64,000 nt of DNA from Pseudooceanicola sp050897975 (GCF_050897975.1 NZ_JBPAXY010000003.1:248001-312000), one strand, 5' to 3'. Shown: positions 46,860 through 56,032, counted from the first letter of the stretch. Notes: generated from the letters alone by a model not told the origin. Numbers and translations are program-made.

Positions 46860-48208
46860 GCCGGGCGGCCTTCTGGCGCACCACCGCGCCGGTCCTGCTG
46901 CTGCTGGTCTGCATCGGCCTGCTGGTCTTCGGTTTTCTGCGGCTGCGGGCGATCGAGAAATCCATGCGGCTGGACGATGCCACCAACATGGTCTGGGTGA
47001 TCAGCCAGGCCCAGGTCGAGGCGCTGAAGCTGCGCGCGGTCCTGGCCGAGGCGCCGGGCGACGGCGCGGTGATCGCGCATCAGTACGACCTGTTCCGCAG
47101 CCGCATGGACATGCTGACCCAGGGCCCGCAGCGGCGCTTTCTGGAAGAGTTTCAGGTGGCCACCCAGGTGATGGCCGCGCAACGGCTGGTGCATCGTCTG
47201 GACCCGGCGGTGCGCCAGCTGGCGCCTTTCGAGGAACAGGCGTTGAGCCGCGAATTGGTGGAGTTGAACCGGCAGCTGAACCGGGCCGCGAACCGGGCGA
47301 TGGTGGGCGAATGGCGGATCCTGTCGGACCGGCTGGCGCGCTACCGCACGGCGGTGGCGCAGGTGGCCTATTCCCTGGCGGTCGGAGTGCTGGTGGCGAT
47401 CTACCTTGGCTGGCGCATCGTCGCCGATCGCCGCGCGCGGCTGGACGCCGAGGAATTGCGCCTGCGCTCGGCCCGGCTGGAAGAGGATCTGGACCGCGAA
47501 CGCGCCACCGTGGCGCACTGGCGCGACTTCGCCGCCGTGGTCTCGCATCAGTTCCGCACGCCCCTGGCGGTGATCGACAGCGCCGCGCAGCGGATCTACC
47601 GGCGCGGCCAGCCCGCCTCGGAAGAGGTGCTGGAGGCCAAGCAGGCGACGATCCGCGAGATGGTCGGCTCGCTGGACCGGCTGGTGGATGCGGCGCTGCT
47701 GATCGGGCGGATCGACAACAAGATGGAGCGGCCGCAGCAGGTGATCATCGACCTGGCGCCGACCCTGCGCGGCATCGTGGATGAGATGCAGCGCCGCCAC
47801 CGTGGGCGTGAGATCACCCTGAGCCTGGGCGAGGGCCCGCTGAGCGCCTGGTGCGACCCGAAACTGGTGCAGCACGGGGTGATGAACCTGATCGACAATG
47901 CGGTGAAATACTCGCCCCCCTCCAGCCCGGTCGAGGTCAGCCTGTTCCAGCAAGAGGGGCGGGTGGCCTGCGCCGTGGCCGACCGCGGCCCCGGCCTGAC
48001 CGAGGAAGAGGCGGCGCGGCTTTTCGCGCGGTTCCAGCGGGGCGAGGATGCGCCGGCCAGCGGGACCGGCATCGGCCTGTGGCTGGCGCAGCGCCTGGCG
48101 CTGTTGCAGGGCGGGCGGATCGAGGCGCAGCGGCGCACCGGCGGCGGCGCCCTCTTTACCCTCTGGCTGCCCGCCACCCCGCCCGGCAAGAAAGGACAAG
48201 AGACATGA
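46856..48208 (+). CDS. Membrane sensor histidine kinase
   Basis: 450 residues. Two membrane segments (about 10-30 and 165-185) flank a helical periplasmic sensor region. A coiled segment leads to the H-box with His231 (VVSHQFRTPLAVID). N-box HGVMNLIDNAVKYS, G1 ADRGPGLT and G2 GTGIGLWLA complete the ATPase domain. It overlaps the upstream secreted protein gene and the downstream response regulator gene by 4 bp each, so the three form a sensor unit. Confidence 0.92.
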   Translation: MSRAAFWRTTAPVLLLLVCIGLLVFGFLRLRAIEKSMRLDDATNMVWVISQAQVEALKLRAVLAEAPGDGAVIAHQYDLFRSRMDMLTQGPQRRFLEEFQVATQVMAAQRLVHRLDPAVRQLAPFEEQALSRELVELNRQLNRAANRAMVGEWRILSDRLARYRTAVAQVAYSLAVGVLVAIYLGWRIVADRRARLDAEELRLRSARLEEDLDRERATVAHWRDFAAVVSHQFRTPLAVIDSAAQRIYRRGQPASEEVLEAKQATIREMVGSLDRLVDAALLIGRIDNKMERPQQVIIDLAPTLRGIVDEMQRRHRGREITLSLGEGPLSAWCDPKLVQHGVMNLIDNAVKYSPPSSPVEVSLFQQEGRVACAVADRGPGLTEEEAARLFARFQRGEDAPASGTGIGLWLAQRLALLQGGRIEAQRRTGGGALFTLWLPATPPGKKGQET

Positions 48209-49296
48209 CAGAGGCCGCCCCCGGTGCCCGCATCCTGGTCTGCGAGGATGAACGCCACCTGCTGGACGACATCTGCGCAGAGCTGAGCGAGGCGGGCTAT
48301 CAGACCCTGGCGGCCAGCGACGGGCTGGAGGCACTGGCGCTGCTGGAGCAGGCGCGGCCCGACCTGATCCTGTGCGACATCGCCATGCCCCGGCTGGACG
48401 GGCGCGCCCTGCTGGACCGGCTGCGCCAGACGCGGGCCGATCTGGCCGATGTGCCCTTCCTGTTCCTGACCGCCTTCAGCAACCGCGCCGACATGATCGA
48501 CGGCAAGCTGCGCGGCGCCGATGACTATCTGGTCAAGCCGGTGGATTACGAGGTGCTGCTGGCCACCCTGGCGGCGCATCTGCGCCAGGTGCGCCGGATC
48601 GCCGCCGCCCGTGACGGGGCCAGCCCGGGCGGCGAGGCGGCCATGGACCGGACCCGCCAGGCCCTGGCCGAGGCCGAGGGCGGCGCCTGGGCGGCGCTGG
48701 ACCGGCTGGCCCAGGGGATCGTGCTGCTGGATGGGCGCGGACGGGTCCTGCACGCCAATGCCGCCGCCCAGCTGGTCTGCGTCGCGGGCTCTGGCCTAAG
48801 GCTGGATCAGGAGCTGCGGGCCGAGGTCGAACCCGCGCATCTGCGCCAGGTGCTGCGTGACACGCTGGAGGGCGAGGCGCCGCTGGCGGGCGTCGCCCCG
48901 GTGCCGCTGCAAAGGCCCGACCGGGGGCAGGGGCCGATCCTGCTGTTGTCGCGGCTGCGCCCAGAGGCCCAAGTGATCCGCAGCGACGAGGGCGGGACGG
49001 GCGCCGAGGAGGCCGGCGGCCCGGCCCTGATGGTGCTGATCGTCGACCCGGCGCGGCGCGTGGCCCCGGATCCCGACCTTCTGCGCCAAGCCCTGGGCCT
49101 GACACCGACCGAGGCGCGCATTTCCAGCCTTCTGGCCAGCGGGCTGCGCAGCGATGCCATCGCCGAGACCCTGGGCGTGTCCCCCGCCACGGTCGCCTCG
49201 CACCTGAAAAGCGTCTTTGCAAAGACCGAAACGCACCGCCAGACCGATCTTGTCGCGCTTCTTTTGTCACTTTCCGCCATGCCCTCCCCCGAATAG
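48205..49296 (+). CDS. Response regulator with central PAS-like region and LuxR HTH
   Basis: 363 residues. The receiver domain (1-125) has phospho-acceptor Asp58 (LILCDIAMPR), the acidic pair EDE near 14-16, Thr in LFLTAFS, and Lys in DYLVKPVDYE. A central PAS-like segment (about 155-215: GIVLLDGRGRVLHANAAAQ) follows. A C-terminal LuxR/GerE helix-turn-helix (LTPTEARISSLLASGL, DAIAETLGVSPATVASHLKSVF) binds DNA. The PAS-plus-LuxR half resembles stand-alone Rhodobacterales regulators, so this is probably a fusion. Partner of the overlapping kinase. Confidence 0.88.
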   Translation: MTEAAPGARILVCEDERHLLDDICAELSEAGYQTLAASDGLEALALLEQARPDLILCDIAMPRLDGRALLDRLRQTRADLADVPFLFLTAFSNRADMIDGKLRGADDYLVKPVDYEVLLATLAAHLRQVRRIAAARDGASPGGEAAMDRTRQALAEAEGGAWAALDRLAQGIVLLDGRGRVLHANAAAQLVCVAGSGLRLDQELRAEVEPAHLRQVLRDTLEGEAPLAGVAPVPLQRPDRGQGPILLLSRLRPEAQVIRSDEGGTGAEEAGGPALMVLIVDPARRVAPDPDLLRQALGLTPTEARISSLLASGLRSDAIAETLGVSPATVASHLKSVFAKTETHRQTDLVALLLSLSAMPSPE

Positions 49297-49362
49297 GGGA
49301 GGCGCAGGCGATCCGCCCTGCATTACCCTCTGCTCATTACCTGAGTGGAGAACATTTTTAGA

Positions 49363-50364
49363 ATGTACGACTTTTCGTCCCTGGTCGCCGTGCGCCTGAT
49401 GAGGCGCACGGCGCCTTTTATTGTGTTTCGCATCCTTGTGTATTTCGGCATTGCCCTGGCCTATGTCCTGGTCACCGGCGCAGGTGCCGGTCTGGGCTAT
49501 GGAATAGGCGGTTTCGGCGATGAGGATTTCCGCGCCTCGGCCACGCTTTGGGGCGGCGGGATCGGCTTTGCCCTTTGCGCCGGGGCCATCTATCTGGCGC
49601 GGGAATTCATCCTCTACATTGTCAAGGCGGGCCATGTCGCGGTGATGGTCGAGGCGCTGGACGGGCGCGATTTGCCCGGCGGCCAGGGGCAGATTGCCTA
49701 TGCCCGCCAGATCGTCTCTGCCAATTTCGGCCAGGCCTCGGTTCTTTTCGGCATCGACCAGCTGGTGAAGGGCGTGCTTGGCGCCATCACCGGGCTATTG
49801 CAGGGGCTGCTGACGCTGCTGCCCATTCCCGGGCTCGACCGGATCATGGGGCTGGTGCGCGCCTATCTGCGCGTCGCCGTGGGCCTGCTGGACGAGGTGA
49901 TCCTGGCCCATGCCCTGCGTCAGCGCGCCGAGAACCCCTGGGACAGCGCCCGCGAGGCGCTGGTGCTCTATGGCCAGAACGCCAAGCCGATGCTGATCAA
50001 TGCCGCCTGGGTGACCTTCTTCAGCTGGGGCCTGTCGATCCTGGTCTTCCTGCTGATGCTGGCCCCGGCGGCCGGGGTCGTCTACCTGATCCCCGGCGCC
50101 TGGTCGGCGGGGGGCGTGGTCTTTGCCCTGGTCTTTGCCTGGGCGGTGAAGGCCGCGCTGATCGAACCCTTCGCCATCGCCTGCCTGTTGCAGGCCTTCT
50201 TCAAGGTGACCGAGGGCCAGACCCCGAACCCCGAATGGGAGGCCCGTCTGAACGGCGCCTCCGCAAAGTTCCGCAAGCTTGGCGAAGGCGCGGCCCAATG
50301 GGTCGGCGCGCACAAGGCGCCGGGCCAGCCCGCATCCGAAGCGTTTTCCGGAGAGAAAGCATGA
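49363..50364 (+). CDS. Multi-pass inner-membrane protein
   Basis: 333 residues with about six hydrophobic stretches (for example YFGIALAYVLVTGAGAGLGYG and LSILVFLLMLAPAAGVVYLIPG). No transport or enzyme signature is recognised. A GTG at 49345 could also start it; ATG 49363 has GGAG twelve bases upstream. Its stop overlaps the start of the VWA-domain gene (ATGA), so they are co-translated and may act together in the envelope. Confidence 0.7.
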   Translation: MYDFSSLVAVRLMRRTAPFIVFRILVYFGIALAYVLVTGAGAGLGYGIGGFGDEDFRASATLWGGGIGFALCAGAIYLAREFILYIVKAGHVAVMVEALDGRDLPGGQGQIAYARQIVSANFGQASVLFGIDQLVKGVLGAITGLLQGLLTLLPIPGLDRIMGLVRAYLRVAVGLLDEVILAHALRQRAENPWDSAREALVLYGQNAKPMLINAAWVTFFSWGLSILVFLLMLAPAAGVVYLIPGAWSAGGVVFALVFAWAVKAALIEPFAIACLLQAFFKVTEGQTPNPEWEARLNGASAKFRKLGEGAAQWVGAHKAPGQPASEAFSGEKA

Positions 50365-52406
50365 TCCGACTGAGCCTGACCGCCCTGCTGCTGGCCGGTG
50401 CCCTGCCGGGCGCCCTGGCGGCGCAAGAGGGCGCCGCGACGGGCCGTACCATCATCGTGATGGATGGCTCGGGCTCCATGTGGGGGCAGATCGACGGCCG
50501 CACCAAGCTGGAAATCGCGCGCGAGACCGTGGCCGATGTGCTGGCCGACTTTCCGCCCGAACGGGGGCTGGGCCTGGTGGCCTATGGCCACCGCACGCGC
50601 GGCGATTGCAGCGATATCGAGGTCATGGTGCCGCCCGCACCCGGCACCGCGCCGCAGGTGCTGGCGGCGGTGAACGCCATGCGTTTCCAGGGCAAGACAC
50701 CCCTGTCCGAGGCGGTGCGTCAGGCCGCCCAGGCGCTGCGGTTCACCGAGGATCCGGCCACCGTGGTGCTGGTCACCGACGGGCTGGAGACCTGTTCCGC
50801 CGATCCCTGCGCCCTGGGGCGCGAGCTGGAGGCGGCGGGCATCGACTTTACCGCCCATGTGGTGGGCTTTGGCCTGACCGCCGAAGAGGGCGCGCAGGTG
50901 GCCTGCCTGGCCCGGGAAACCGGCGGGCGCTATATCGAGGCGGGCAATGCCGGTGCCCTGTCCGACGCCCTGTCGCAGACCGTTCTGGCCAGTGCCGACC
51001 CGGCGCCCGCGCCGGTGCCCGCGCCGCAGCCCGAACCGCCGATGACCCTGCCTGCGGCCAGCCTGTCGGCCCCGGCGCCTGCGGGGGCGATCACCGCAAG
51101 CTACAGCGTTACCTGGGAGGGGCCGGGCGCCGAGGAGGACTATGTCGACATCGTGCCGGCCAGCGATCCCGAGGGCCGCTATCTCAGCTATGTCAATGTC
51201 GCCACGGGCAATCCCGCCCAGATCCGCCTGCCGGTAAGCCCCGGCGATTACCTGCTGCGCTATCGCTGGACGGGCGGCAAGGCCGATACCACCCTGGCCA
51301 CCCTGCCGGTCACCGTCACCGATGCCGCGTTTGCCCTGGATGCGCCGGTCGCCGCCGAACAGGGCGCGGTGATCACCGTCTTCTGGCGCGGGCCGGGCGG
51401 CGCGGACGACTATATCGACACCATGCCCCAGGGCAGCACCGCCGTCAGCGGAGAGGTGACCTATCGCTGGGTGCGCGACGGCAATCCGCTAGAGCTTCAG
51501 GTGCCGGTGACGCCCGGGGCCTATCAGCTGCGCTATGTGGTGCAGGGGCCCGACGACCGCTCGGTCGGCCTGTCCCTGCCGCTGGAGGTGCTGCCCACCA
51601 CCGCCAGCCTGCGGGCCCCGCCCGCCGTGCGACCCGGCGCCTCCTTCCAGGTGCGTGCCACCGGCCCGATGGCCTTCAACGACTGGGTCGATCTGGTGCC
51701 CACGGGCTTTGCCGAGTTCAGCGGCGAGCTGTCCTACTTCTACACCAAGGACAGCAGCGCGGGCGAAGGCTGGCTTTACGCCCCCGATGCCCCCGGCGCC
51801 TATGAAATCCGCTATGTCGCCGAAAGCGGCGATGGCCGCGCCGTGCTGGCCCGGATCCCGCTGACCGTCAGCGCCGAGGCCCCCGTGGATGTGACCCTGC
51901 CGCCGCGTACCTCGGCGCCCGAGCCGGCCACCGCGGCCCCCGCGCAGACCGAGGTTATCGCCCCCGAGGTGGTGCTCCCCGATCCGGCGCCGCTGGAGGA
52001 CAGTGACATCAAGGCCCAGGTCGAGGCACTGCGCGACAGTGCCGCCGCCGAAATGGGGCTGAGCGCCGAGGAGAGCGAGGCGGGCCTGGGCGAGGATGTG
52101 GCCTTCCTCTGCACCGGCGAGGCCGGGACCACCTGCGATTTCACCGATGCCCAGACCGGGCTGTCCTTCACCCTGCCGGGGGGCTGGGCCGCCGATTACC
52201 CCTATCAAGAGGGCCCCGGGGCGCCGGTGCGGGTGCATTTCTTCGAGGCCGAGGCCGGGCGCGGTCTGATGCTGAACCCGCCCGATCCCAACGCCAGCGA
52301 CCTCGGCGCCTGCCTGCCGTCGCCGCTTGGCCCGCTGTGCATGACCGGCGCCGAGGCGATGAGCGCCATCTCTGTGCTGATGCCCTCGCTGGCCCTGGCC
52401 GAGTGA
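50361..52406 (+). CDS. Secreted VWA-domain protein with repeated beta domains
   Basis: 681 residues. A signal peptide (ALAAQE, about residue 21) is followed by a von Willebrand A domain (about 28-215) with the MIDAS motif DGSGSM at 35-40 and VLVTDGLETC. A Pro/Ala linker leads to three tandem repeats of about 95 residues. Each repeat has a G(P)xxx(E/D)DYVD or NDWVD motif and ends with PGxYxxRY (starts near 235, 325 and 420). A Pro-rich spacer and a small Cys-containing C-terminal domain close the protein. Likely a periplasmic or surface metal-dependent adhesion or assembly protein. Confidence 0.8.
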   Translation: MIRLSLTALLLAGALPGALAAQEGAATGRTIIVMDGSGSMWGQIDGRTKLEIARETVADVLADFPPERGLGLVAYGHRTRGDCSDIEVMVPPAPGTAPQVLAAVNAMRFQGKTPLSEAVRQAAQALRFTEDPATVVLVTDGLETCSADPCALGRELEAAGIDFTAHVVGFGLTAEEGAQVACLARETGGRYIEAGNAGALSDALSQTVLASADPAPAPVPAPQPEPPMTLPAASLSAPAPAGAITASYSVTWEGPGAEEDYVDIVPASDPEGRYLSYVNVATGNPAQIRLPVSPGDYLLRYRWTGGKADTTLATLPVTVTDAAFALDAPVAAEQGAVITVFWRGPGGADDYIDTMPQGSTAVSGEVTYRWVRDGNPLELQVPVTPGAYQLRYVVQGPDDRSVGLSLPLEVLPTTASLRAPPAVRPGASFQVRATGPMAFNDWVDLVPTGFAEFSGELSYFYTKDSSAGEGWLYAPDAPGAYEIRYVAESGDGRAVLARIPLTVSAEAPVDVTLPPRTSAPEPATAAPAQTEVIAPEVVLPDPAPLEDSDIKAQVEALRDSAAAEMGLSAEESEAGLGEDVAFLCTGEAGTTCDFTDAQTGLSFTLPGGWAADYPYQEGPGAPVRVHFFEAEAGRGLMLNPPDPNASDLGACLPSPLGPLCMTGAEAMSAISVLMPSLALAE

Positions 52407-52464
52407 TCTGCTCCGGGGCGCCTGTGGCGGTGCCCCGGTGGCCCCGTTTCCCGAGGAGAAGATG

Positions 52465-53349
52465 ATGACGATACTGTCCCGCCGCCTGCGCGCGGTATTG
52501 GCCCTGATGCTGCTGGCCGGGCCCGCCTGGGCCCAGGAGGGGCCGAAGATGGATCTGCTCTATTGCGTGCAGGGGCAGGGCTGCTGGCAGGGCAAGGCCG
52601 ATCTGACCGCCGCCGAGGCCCGCGCCCTTCTGGGCCCCGACAAGGCCCCCGCCGACATGGCTGCCGCCACGCACCGCCTGGTGCAGCTGCGCGGCGTGCC
52701 GGGCGTCACCGCGACCACCTTCCCCGCCGACATGCTGCATGGCGCCTATGGCGGCACGGGCGAGATCGGCCAGCTGGTGCTGTCGCCGGGCGATGCGACG
52801 CTGCGCGCACCGGGTAAGGTCTTTACCCCTGCGGATCTGGGCCAGGATTTGACCATCCCGCTGTTCGACCCGGCCGAGGTCGCGCCCGCGCCCGCGCCGG
52901 TGACCATGGCCGGGGCCCTGGTGCCGCGGGATGGCACCTGGCGCGTCACCCCGCGCGATCAGCAGTTCCAGAACTGCAACCCGATGATGGAAAGCATGTT
53001 GGGCCCGGTGATGCAGGCCCAGGGCCGCGACACGGTGCGCGACATCCAGTGGGGCGGGCGCTTTGACCCGGCGGTGCTGGATTTCCTCAACGGCGATGGC
53101 CAGAAGGTAGACTGGACCCGGAGCGGGCCCAACAGCTTTACCGGGCGGTTGCTGGCCCAGGGCAGCGACGAGGTGGCGATCAGCTCGGACCTGGGGATGC
53201 GCCTGCTGGCCCCCGATCATATCGAGGCCGAAAGCAGCCTGAACATCGGCACCATGCTGGAGGGGATCGGTCAGGCCGAGATGGAGGCCCTGGGCCTGGG
53301 CAGCTGTTTCGTGCGCATGGTCTTCGATCTGCGCCACCAGCCGGGCTAG
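52465..53349 (+). CDS. Secreted protein of unknown function
   Basis: 294 residues with a signal peptide (GPAWAQE, about residue 23). Six or so cysteines (YCVQGQGCW, FQNCNPMM, GSCFVRM) suggest disulfides. No family recognised. GAGGAG supports start 52465 rather than the ATG three bases earlier. It follows the VWA gene by 58 bp on the same strand and probably belongs to the same envelope unit. A terminator lies downstream. Confidence 0.65.
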   Translation: MTILSRRLRAVLALMLLAGPAWAQEGPKMDLLYCVQGQGCWQGKADLTAAEARALLGPDKAPADMAAATHRLVQLRGVPGVTATTFPADMLHGAYGGTGEIGQLVLSPGDATLRAPGKVFTPADLGQDLTIPLFDPAEVAPAPAPVTMAGALVPRDGTWRVTPRDQQFQNCNPMMESMLGPVMQAQGRDTVRDIQWGGRFDPAVLDFLNGDGQKVDWTRSGPNSFTGRLLAQGSDEVAISSDLGMRLLAPDHIEAESSLNIGTMLEGIGQAEMEALGLGSCFVRMVFDLRHQPG

Positions 53350-53375
53350 ACCCGCAGCGATCCGACGACACCGCA

Positions 53376-53409
53376 CGGCCCGGGCGCAAGCTGCGGGCCG
53401 TTTGCCGTT
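53376..53409 (+). terminator. Terminator after the secreted protein gene
   Basis: CGGCCCG/CGGGCCG arms with an 11-base loop, followed by TTTGCCGTTT. Confidence 0.5.
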
Positions 53410-53697
53410 TCCGGGGGGGGGCGCCCTTGGCTGCCTTTGCCCAGGGCCCACGGCCTTGTCCGGGGCAAGCGCGCCGACTGTGCCTGTCTTGGGTGGGCGA
53501 CGAGGCATCGGCCGAGAGAGGCTGGAAAGGCGCACTTTCCTGAGGGTGAAGTGTGTTCTTTAAGTGTCTGCTTTAGAATGTATTTATTAAACTTCACTTC
53601 CATCTAAACTGAGACCTCAGGCCTGAAACGGCCTCCCAGGATCCGGCCCGCAAACCTCCGTTTGTATTCCCTGCGAAGCTGTGCAATCTTGCCGCTC
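53410..53697. other. Non-coding gap with AT-rich patch
   Basis: No gene supported. Bases 53540-53620 are markedly AT-richer than the surroundings and contain an inverted repeat GTGAAGT (53546) / ACTTCAC (53591). The promoter of the thi operon is expected in this stretch. Confidence 0.4.
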
Positions 53698-53776
53698 GCA
53701 ACAGGGGCGTCCGCGACCGGCGGGCTGAGAAGCACCCTTTGAACCTGACCCGGATCATGCCGGCGGAGGAAGTTGC
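53698..53776 (+). ncRNA. TPP (thiamine pyrophosphate) riboswitch
   Basis: The THI-box core is plain: GGGCTGAGAAGCACCC, then TTTGAACCTGACCCGGATC, then ATGCCGGCGGAGGAAGTTG, with flanking P1 pairing. It lies 57 nt before thiM on the same strand. The P2/P3 loops and the spacing are canonical. It is expected to switch off the operon when TPP is abundant. Confidence 0.95.
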
Positions 53777-53807
53777 GGAGATGGGCCCGGCTTGGGGTCC
53801 GTCTGCC

Positions 53808-53831
53808 GTGCCTCCGTCTGAAAGGAGGCAC
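53808..53831 (+). promoter_or_regulatory. Hairpin sequestering the thiM ribosome binding site
   Basis: GTGCCTCC pairs perfectly with GGAGGCAC across an eight-base loop. The 3' arm is the Shine-Dalgarno site of thiM (ATG at 53833). This is the likely expression platform of the riboswitch, acting on translation. Confidence 0.75.
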
Positions 53832-53832
53832 A

Positions 53833-54624
53833 ATGCAGACCCCAGGATCATATCTGGCGACCATGCGCGCGCAGACGCCGCTGGTTCACAGCATCACCAA
53901 TTTCGTCGCCATGAACGTGACGGCCAATGTCCTGCTGGCCATCGGCGCCTCGCCCGCCATGGTCCATGCGCGCGAGGAAGCGGCCGAGTTCGCCGCCCTG
54001 GCCCAGGCGCTAAGCGTCAATATCGGCACCGCCGACCCGGACTGGGGCGCGGCTATGTGCGATGCGGCTGCCGTGATGGTGGAGGCCGGGCGCCCCTGGG
54101 TCTTCGATCCCGTTGGCGTGGCCGCCACCCGGTTTCGGCAGGATCTTTCCGCCAGGCTGCTGGATCTCGGCCCGACGGTGGTGCGCGGCAATGCCTCGGA
54201 AATCCTGGCGCTGGCGGGCCTTGGCGGCGCGGCGCGCGGGGTGGACGCGGGCGACAGTGTCGCGGCCGCCGAAGAGGGCGCCCGCGTCGTGGCGCGGCGC
54301 ACCGGGGGCGTGGTCTCCGTGTCCGGGCCGGTGGATTTCATCACCGACGGCGCGCGCGCCGCGCGGGTGGCCAATGGCCACCCGATGATGCCCCGGATCA
54401 CCGTCATGGGCTGTTCGCTGAACGGGGTGATCGCGGCCTTCTGCGCCGGTCAGCCAAGCTTCGAGGCCACGGTCGCCGCCCAGGCGGCCTATGGGGTCGC
54501 GGGCGAGGACGCGGGCCGGACCGCCGAGGGGCCGGGCAGCTTTCAGGTGGCCTTCCTCGATGCGCTTTACCATCTGCAACCGCAGGCCCTTGATGCGGCG
54601 GCCCGGATCGAGGTCCTGGCATGA
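53833..54624 (+). CDS. thiM: Hydroxyethylthiazole kinase
   Basis: 263 residues. Phosphorylates the thiazole moiety for thiamine salvage. Family signatures: PLVHSITNFVAMNVTANVLLAIGASPAM near the N-terminus, VFDPVGVAATRFR, VRGNASEI, and the C-terminal MGCSLNGVIAAF with the ribokinase-like catalytic region. First gene of thiMED under the TPP riboswitch. Its stop overlaps the thiE start (ATGA). Confidence 0.95.
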   Translation: MQTPGSYLATMRAQTPLVHSITNFVAMNVTANVLLAIGASPAMVHAREEAAEFAALAQALSVNIGTADPDWGAAMCDAAAVMVEAGRPWVFDPVGVAATRFRQDLSARLLDLGPTVVRGNASEILALAGLGGAARGVDAGDSVAAAEEGARVVARRTGGVVSVSGPVDFITDGARAARVANGHPMMPRITVMGCSLNGVIAAFCAGQPSFEATVAAQAAYGVAGEDAGRTAEGPGSFQVAFLDALYHLQPQALDAAARIEVLA

Positions 54625-55229
54625 TCGGGCCGGTCTATGTGGTGACCGATCCCGGCGCGCCGCTGTCGGTACCCGAGCAGGCCATGGCCGCCGCGCGGGG
54701 CGGGGCCTGGGCGGTGCAGCTGCGCGACAAGGGCGCCTCTGATGCAGAGCTTGTCCCTCTGGTCGCCTCGCTGATCGACAGGCTGCGGCCCCTGGGGGTG
54801 CGCCTTTTCGTCAATGACCGGGTCGAGGTGGCCCGCGCCACCGGCGCCGATCTGCATATCGGGCAGGGCGATGGCGACCCAACGCGGGCACGCGCGCGGA
54901 TCGCGCCCGAGGCCTTGCTGGGTCTGTCCATCGAAACCCTGGCCCAGGTCGGGCGCCTCCCCGAGGGGGTGGACTACATCGGCGCGGGCCCCTTTCGCGC
55001 CACGCCGACCAAGCCCGATGCCGCCGTACCCATCGGGGCCGGGGGGCTTGCCCGCATCGTGGCCGCCGCCCCGGTGCCGACCCTTGCCATAGGCGGGTTG
55101 GGCCTGGGCGACATCGCAACCCTGAAACAGGCGGGCGCCTCGGGCATGGCCGTTGTCTCGGCCGTGGCCCGCGCCCCGGACCCCGAGGCCGCGACCCGCG
55201 CCCTTGTCGACGCATGGAGGCGTGCATGA
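54621..55229 (+). CDS. thiE: Thiamine-phosphate synthase
   Basis: 202 residues. Joins HMP-pyrophosphate and thiazole phosphate. TIM-barrel motifs VQLRDKGASD, LFVNDRVEVA, DLHIGQGD, DYIGAGPFRATPTK and LAIGGLGLGD. Overlaps both neighbours by four bases, giving strict coupling within the operon. Confidence 0.95.
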   Translation: MIGPVYVVTDPGAPLSVPEQAMAAARGGAWAVQLRDKGASDAELVPLVASLIDRLRPLGVRLFVNDRVEVARATGADLHIGQGDGDPTRARARIAPEALLGLSIETLAQVGRLPEGVDYIGAGPFRATPTKPDAAVPIGAGGLARIVAAAPVPTLAIGGLGLGDIATLKQAGASGMAVVSAVARAPDPEAATRALVDAWRRA

Positions 55230-56032
55230 TCGCCAATATCCTGTCCATCGCAGGCTCTGACCCCTCGGGCGGGGCCGGCATTCAGGCCGACCTGAAGGCG
55301 ATCTCGGCCAATGGCGGCTATGGCATGGCCGCGCTGACGGCGCTGACTGCCCAGAACACCCAAGGGGTGCGCGCGGTGACGCTGATCGCGCCCGAGATGG
55401 TCGCCGCCCAGATCGGCGCGATCCGCGAGGACATCCGCATCGACGCCGTGAAGATCGGGATGCTGGGCAGCGCCGCGCTCATCGAGGCGGTGGCCGAGGC
55501 GCTGTCGGGGCTGGCCGCGCCGGTGGTGCTGGACCCGGTGATGGTGGCCAAGGGCGGCGATCGCCTGTTGGCGGCCGAGGCCGTCACCGCCCTGCGCGAC
55601 CGGCTCTTGCCGCTGGCCACGGTGATCACCCCGAACCTGCCCGAGGCTGCGGACCTGCTGGAGACTACCGTGGCCGCGGACCGCGCAGGGATGGAGGCGC
55701 AGGCGCAGGCGTTGCTGGCCCTGGGGCCGGGGGCCGTCTTGCTGAAGGGCGGACATCTGGCCGGGGCCGACAGCCCCGATCTGTTGCTCGGCGCGGGTCA
55801 GGCCCGGTGGATCGAGGGGGAACGTCAGGCGACGCGCAACACCCATGGCACCGGCTGCACCCTGTCCTCGGCCCTGGCCACCCTGCTGGGCCGGGGCCTG
55901 TCCCTGGGCGAGGCCAGCGCCCAGGCGAAATCCTACATCGCCCGGGCCATCGCGCGCTCTGGCGATCTGTCCGTCGGATCGGGCCACGGCCCCGTCCATC
56001 ACTTCCACGCGTTCTTTCCGGAGGCCACATGA
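55226..56032 (+). CDS. thiD: Bifunctional HMP / HMP-phosphate kinase
   Basis: 268 residues, ribokinase fold. N-terminal SIAGSDPSGGAGIQADLK with the HMP pocket, and NTHGTGCTLSSALAT with the catalytic residue region. Phosphorylates hydroxymethylpyrimidine twice. Start 55226 overlaps the thiE stop (ATGA), and its own stop overlaps the start of a short-chain dehydrogenase gene. Confidence 0.95.
   Translation: MIANILSIAGSDPSGGAGIQADLKAISANGGYGMAALTALTAQNTQGVRAVTLIAPEMVAAQIGAIREDIRIDAVKIGMLGSAALIEAVAEALSGLAAPVVLDPVMVAKGGDRLLAAEAVTALRDRLLPLATVITPNLPEAADLLETTVAADRAGMEAQAQALLALGPGAVLLKGGHLAGADSPDLLLGAGQARWIEGERQATRNTHGTGCTLSSALATLLGRGLSLGEASAQAKSYIARAIARSGDLSVGSGHGPVHHFHAFFPEAT

Noticed and set aside
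53346..53851. Short ORFs on the minus strand in the gap before thiM
   Set aside because: Two overlap the TPP riboswitch or each other and none shows a convincing domain; the one starting at 53603 has only a distant GAGG.
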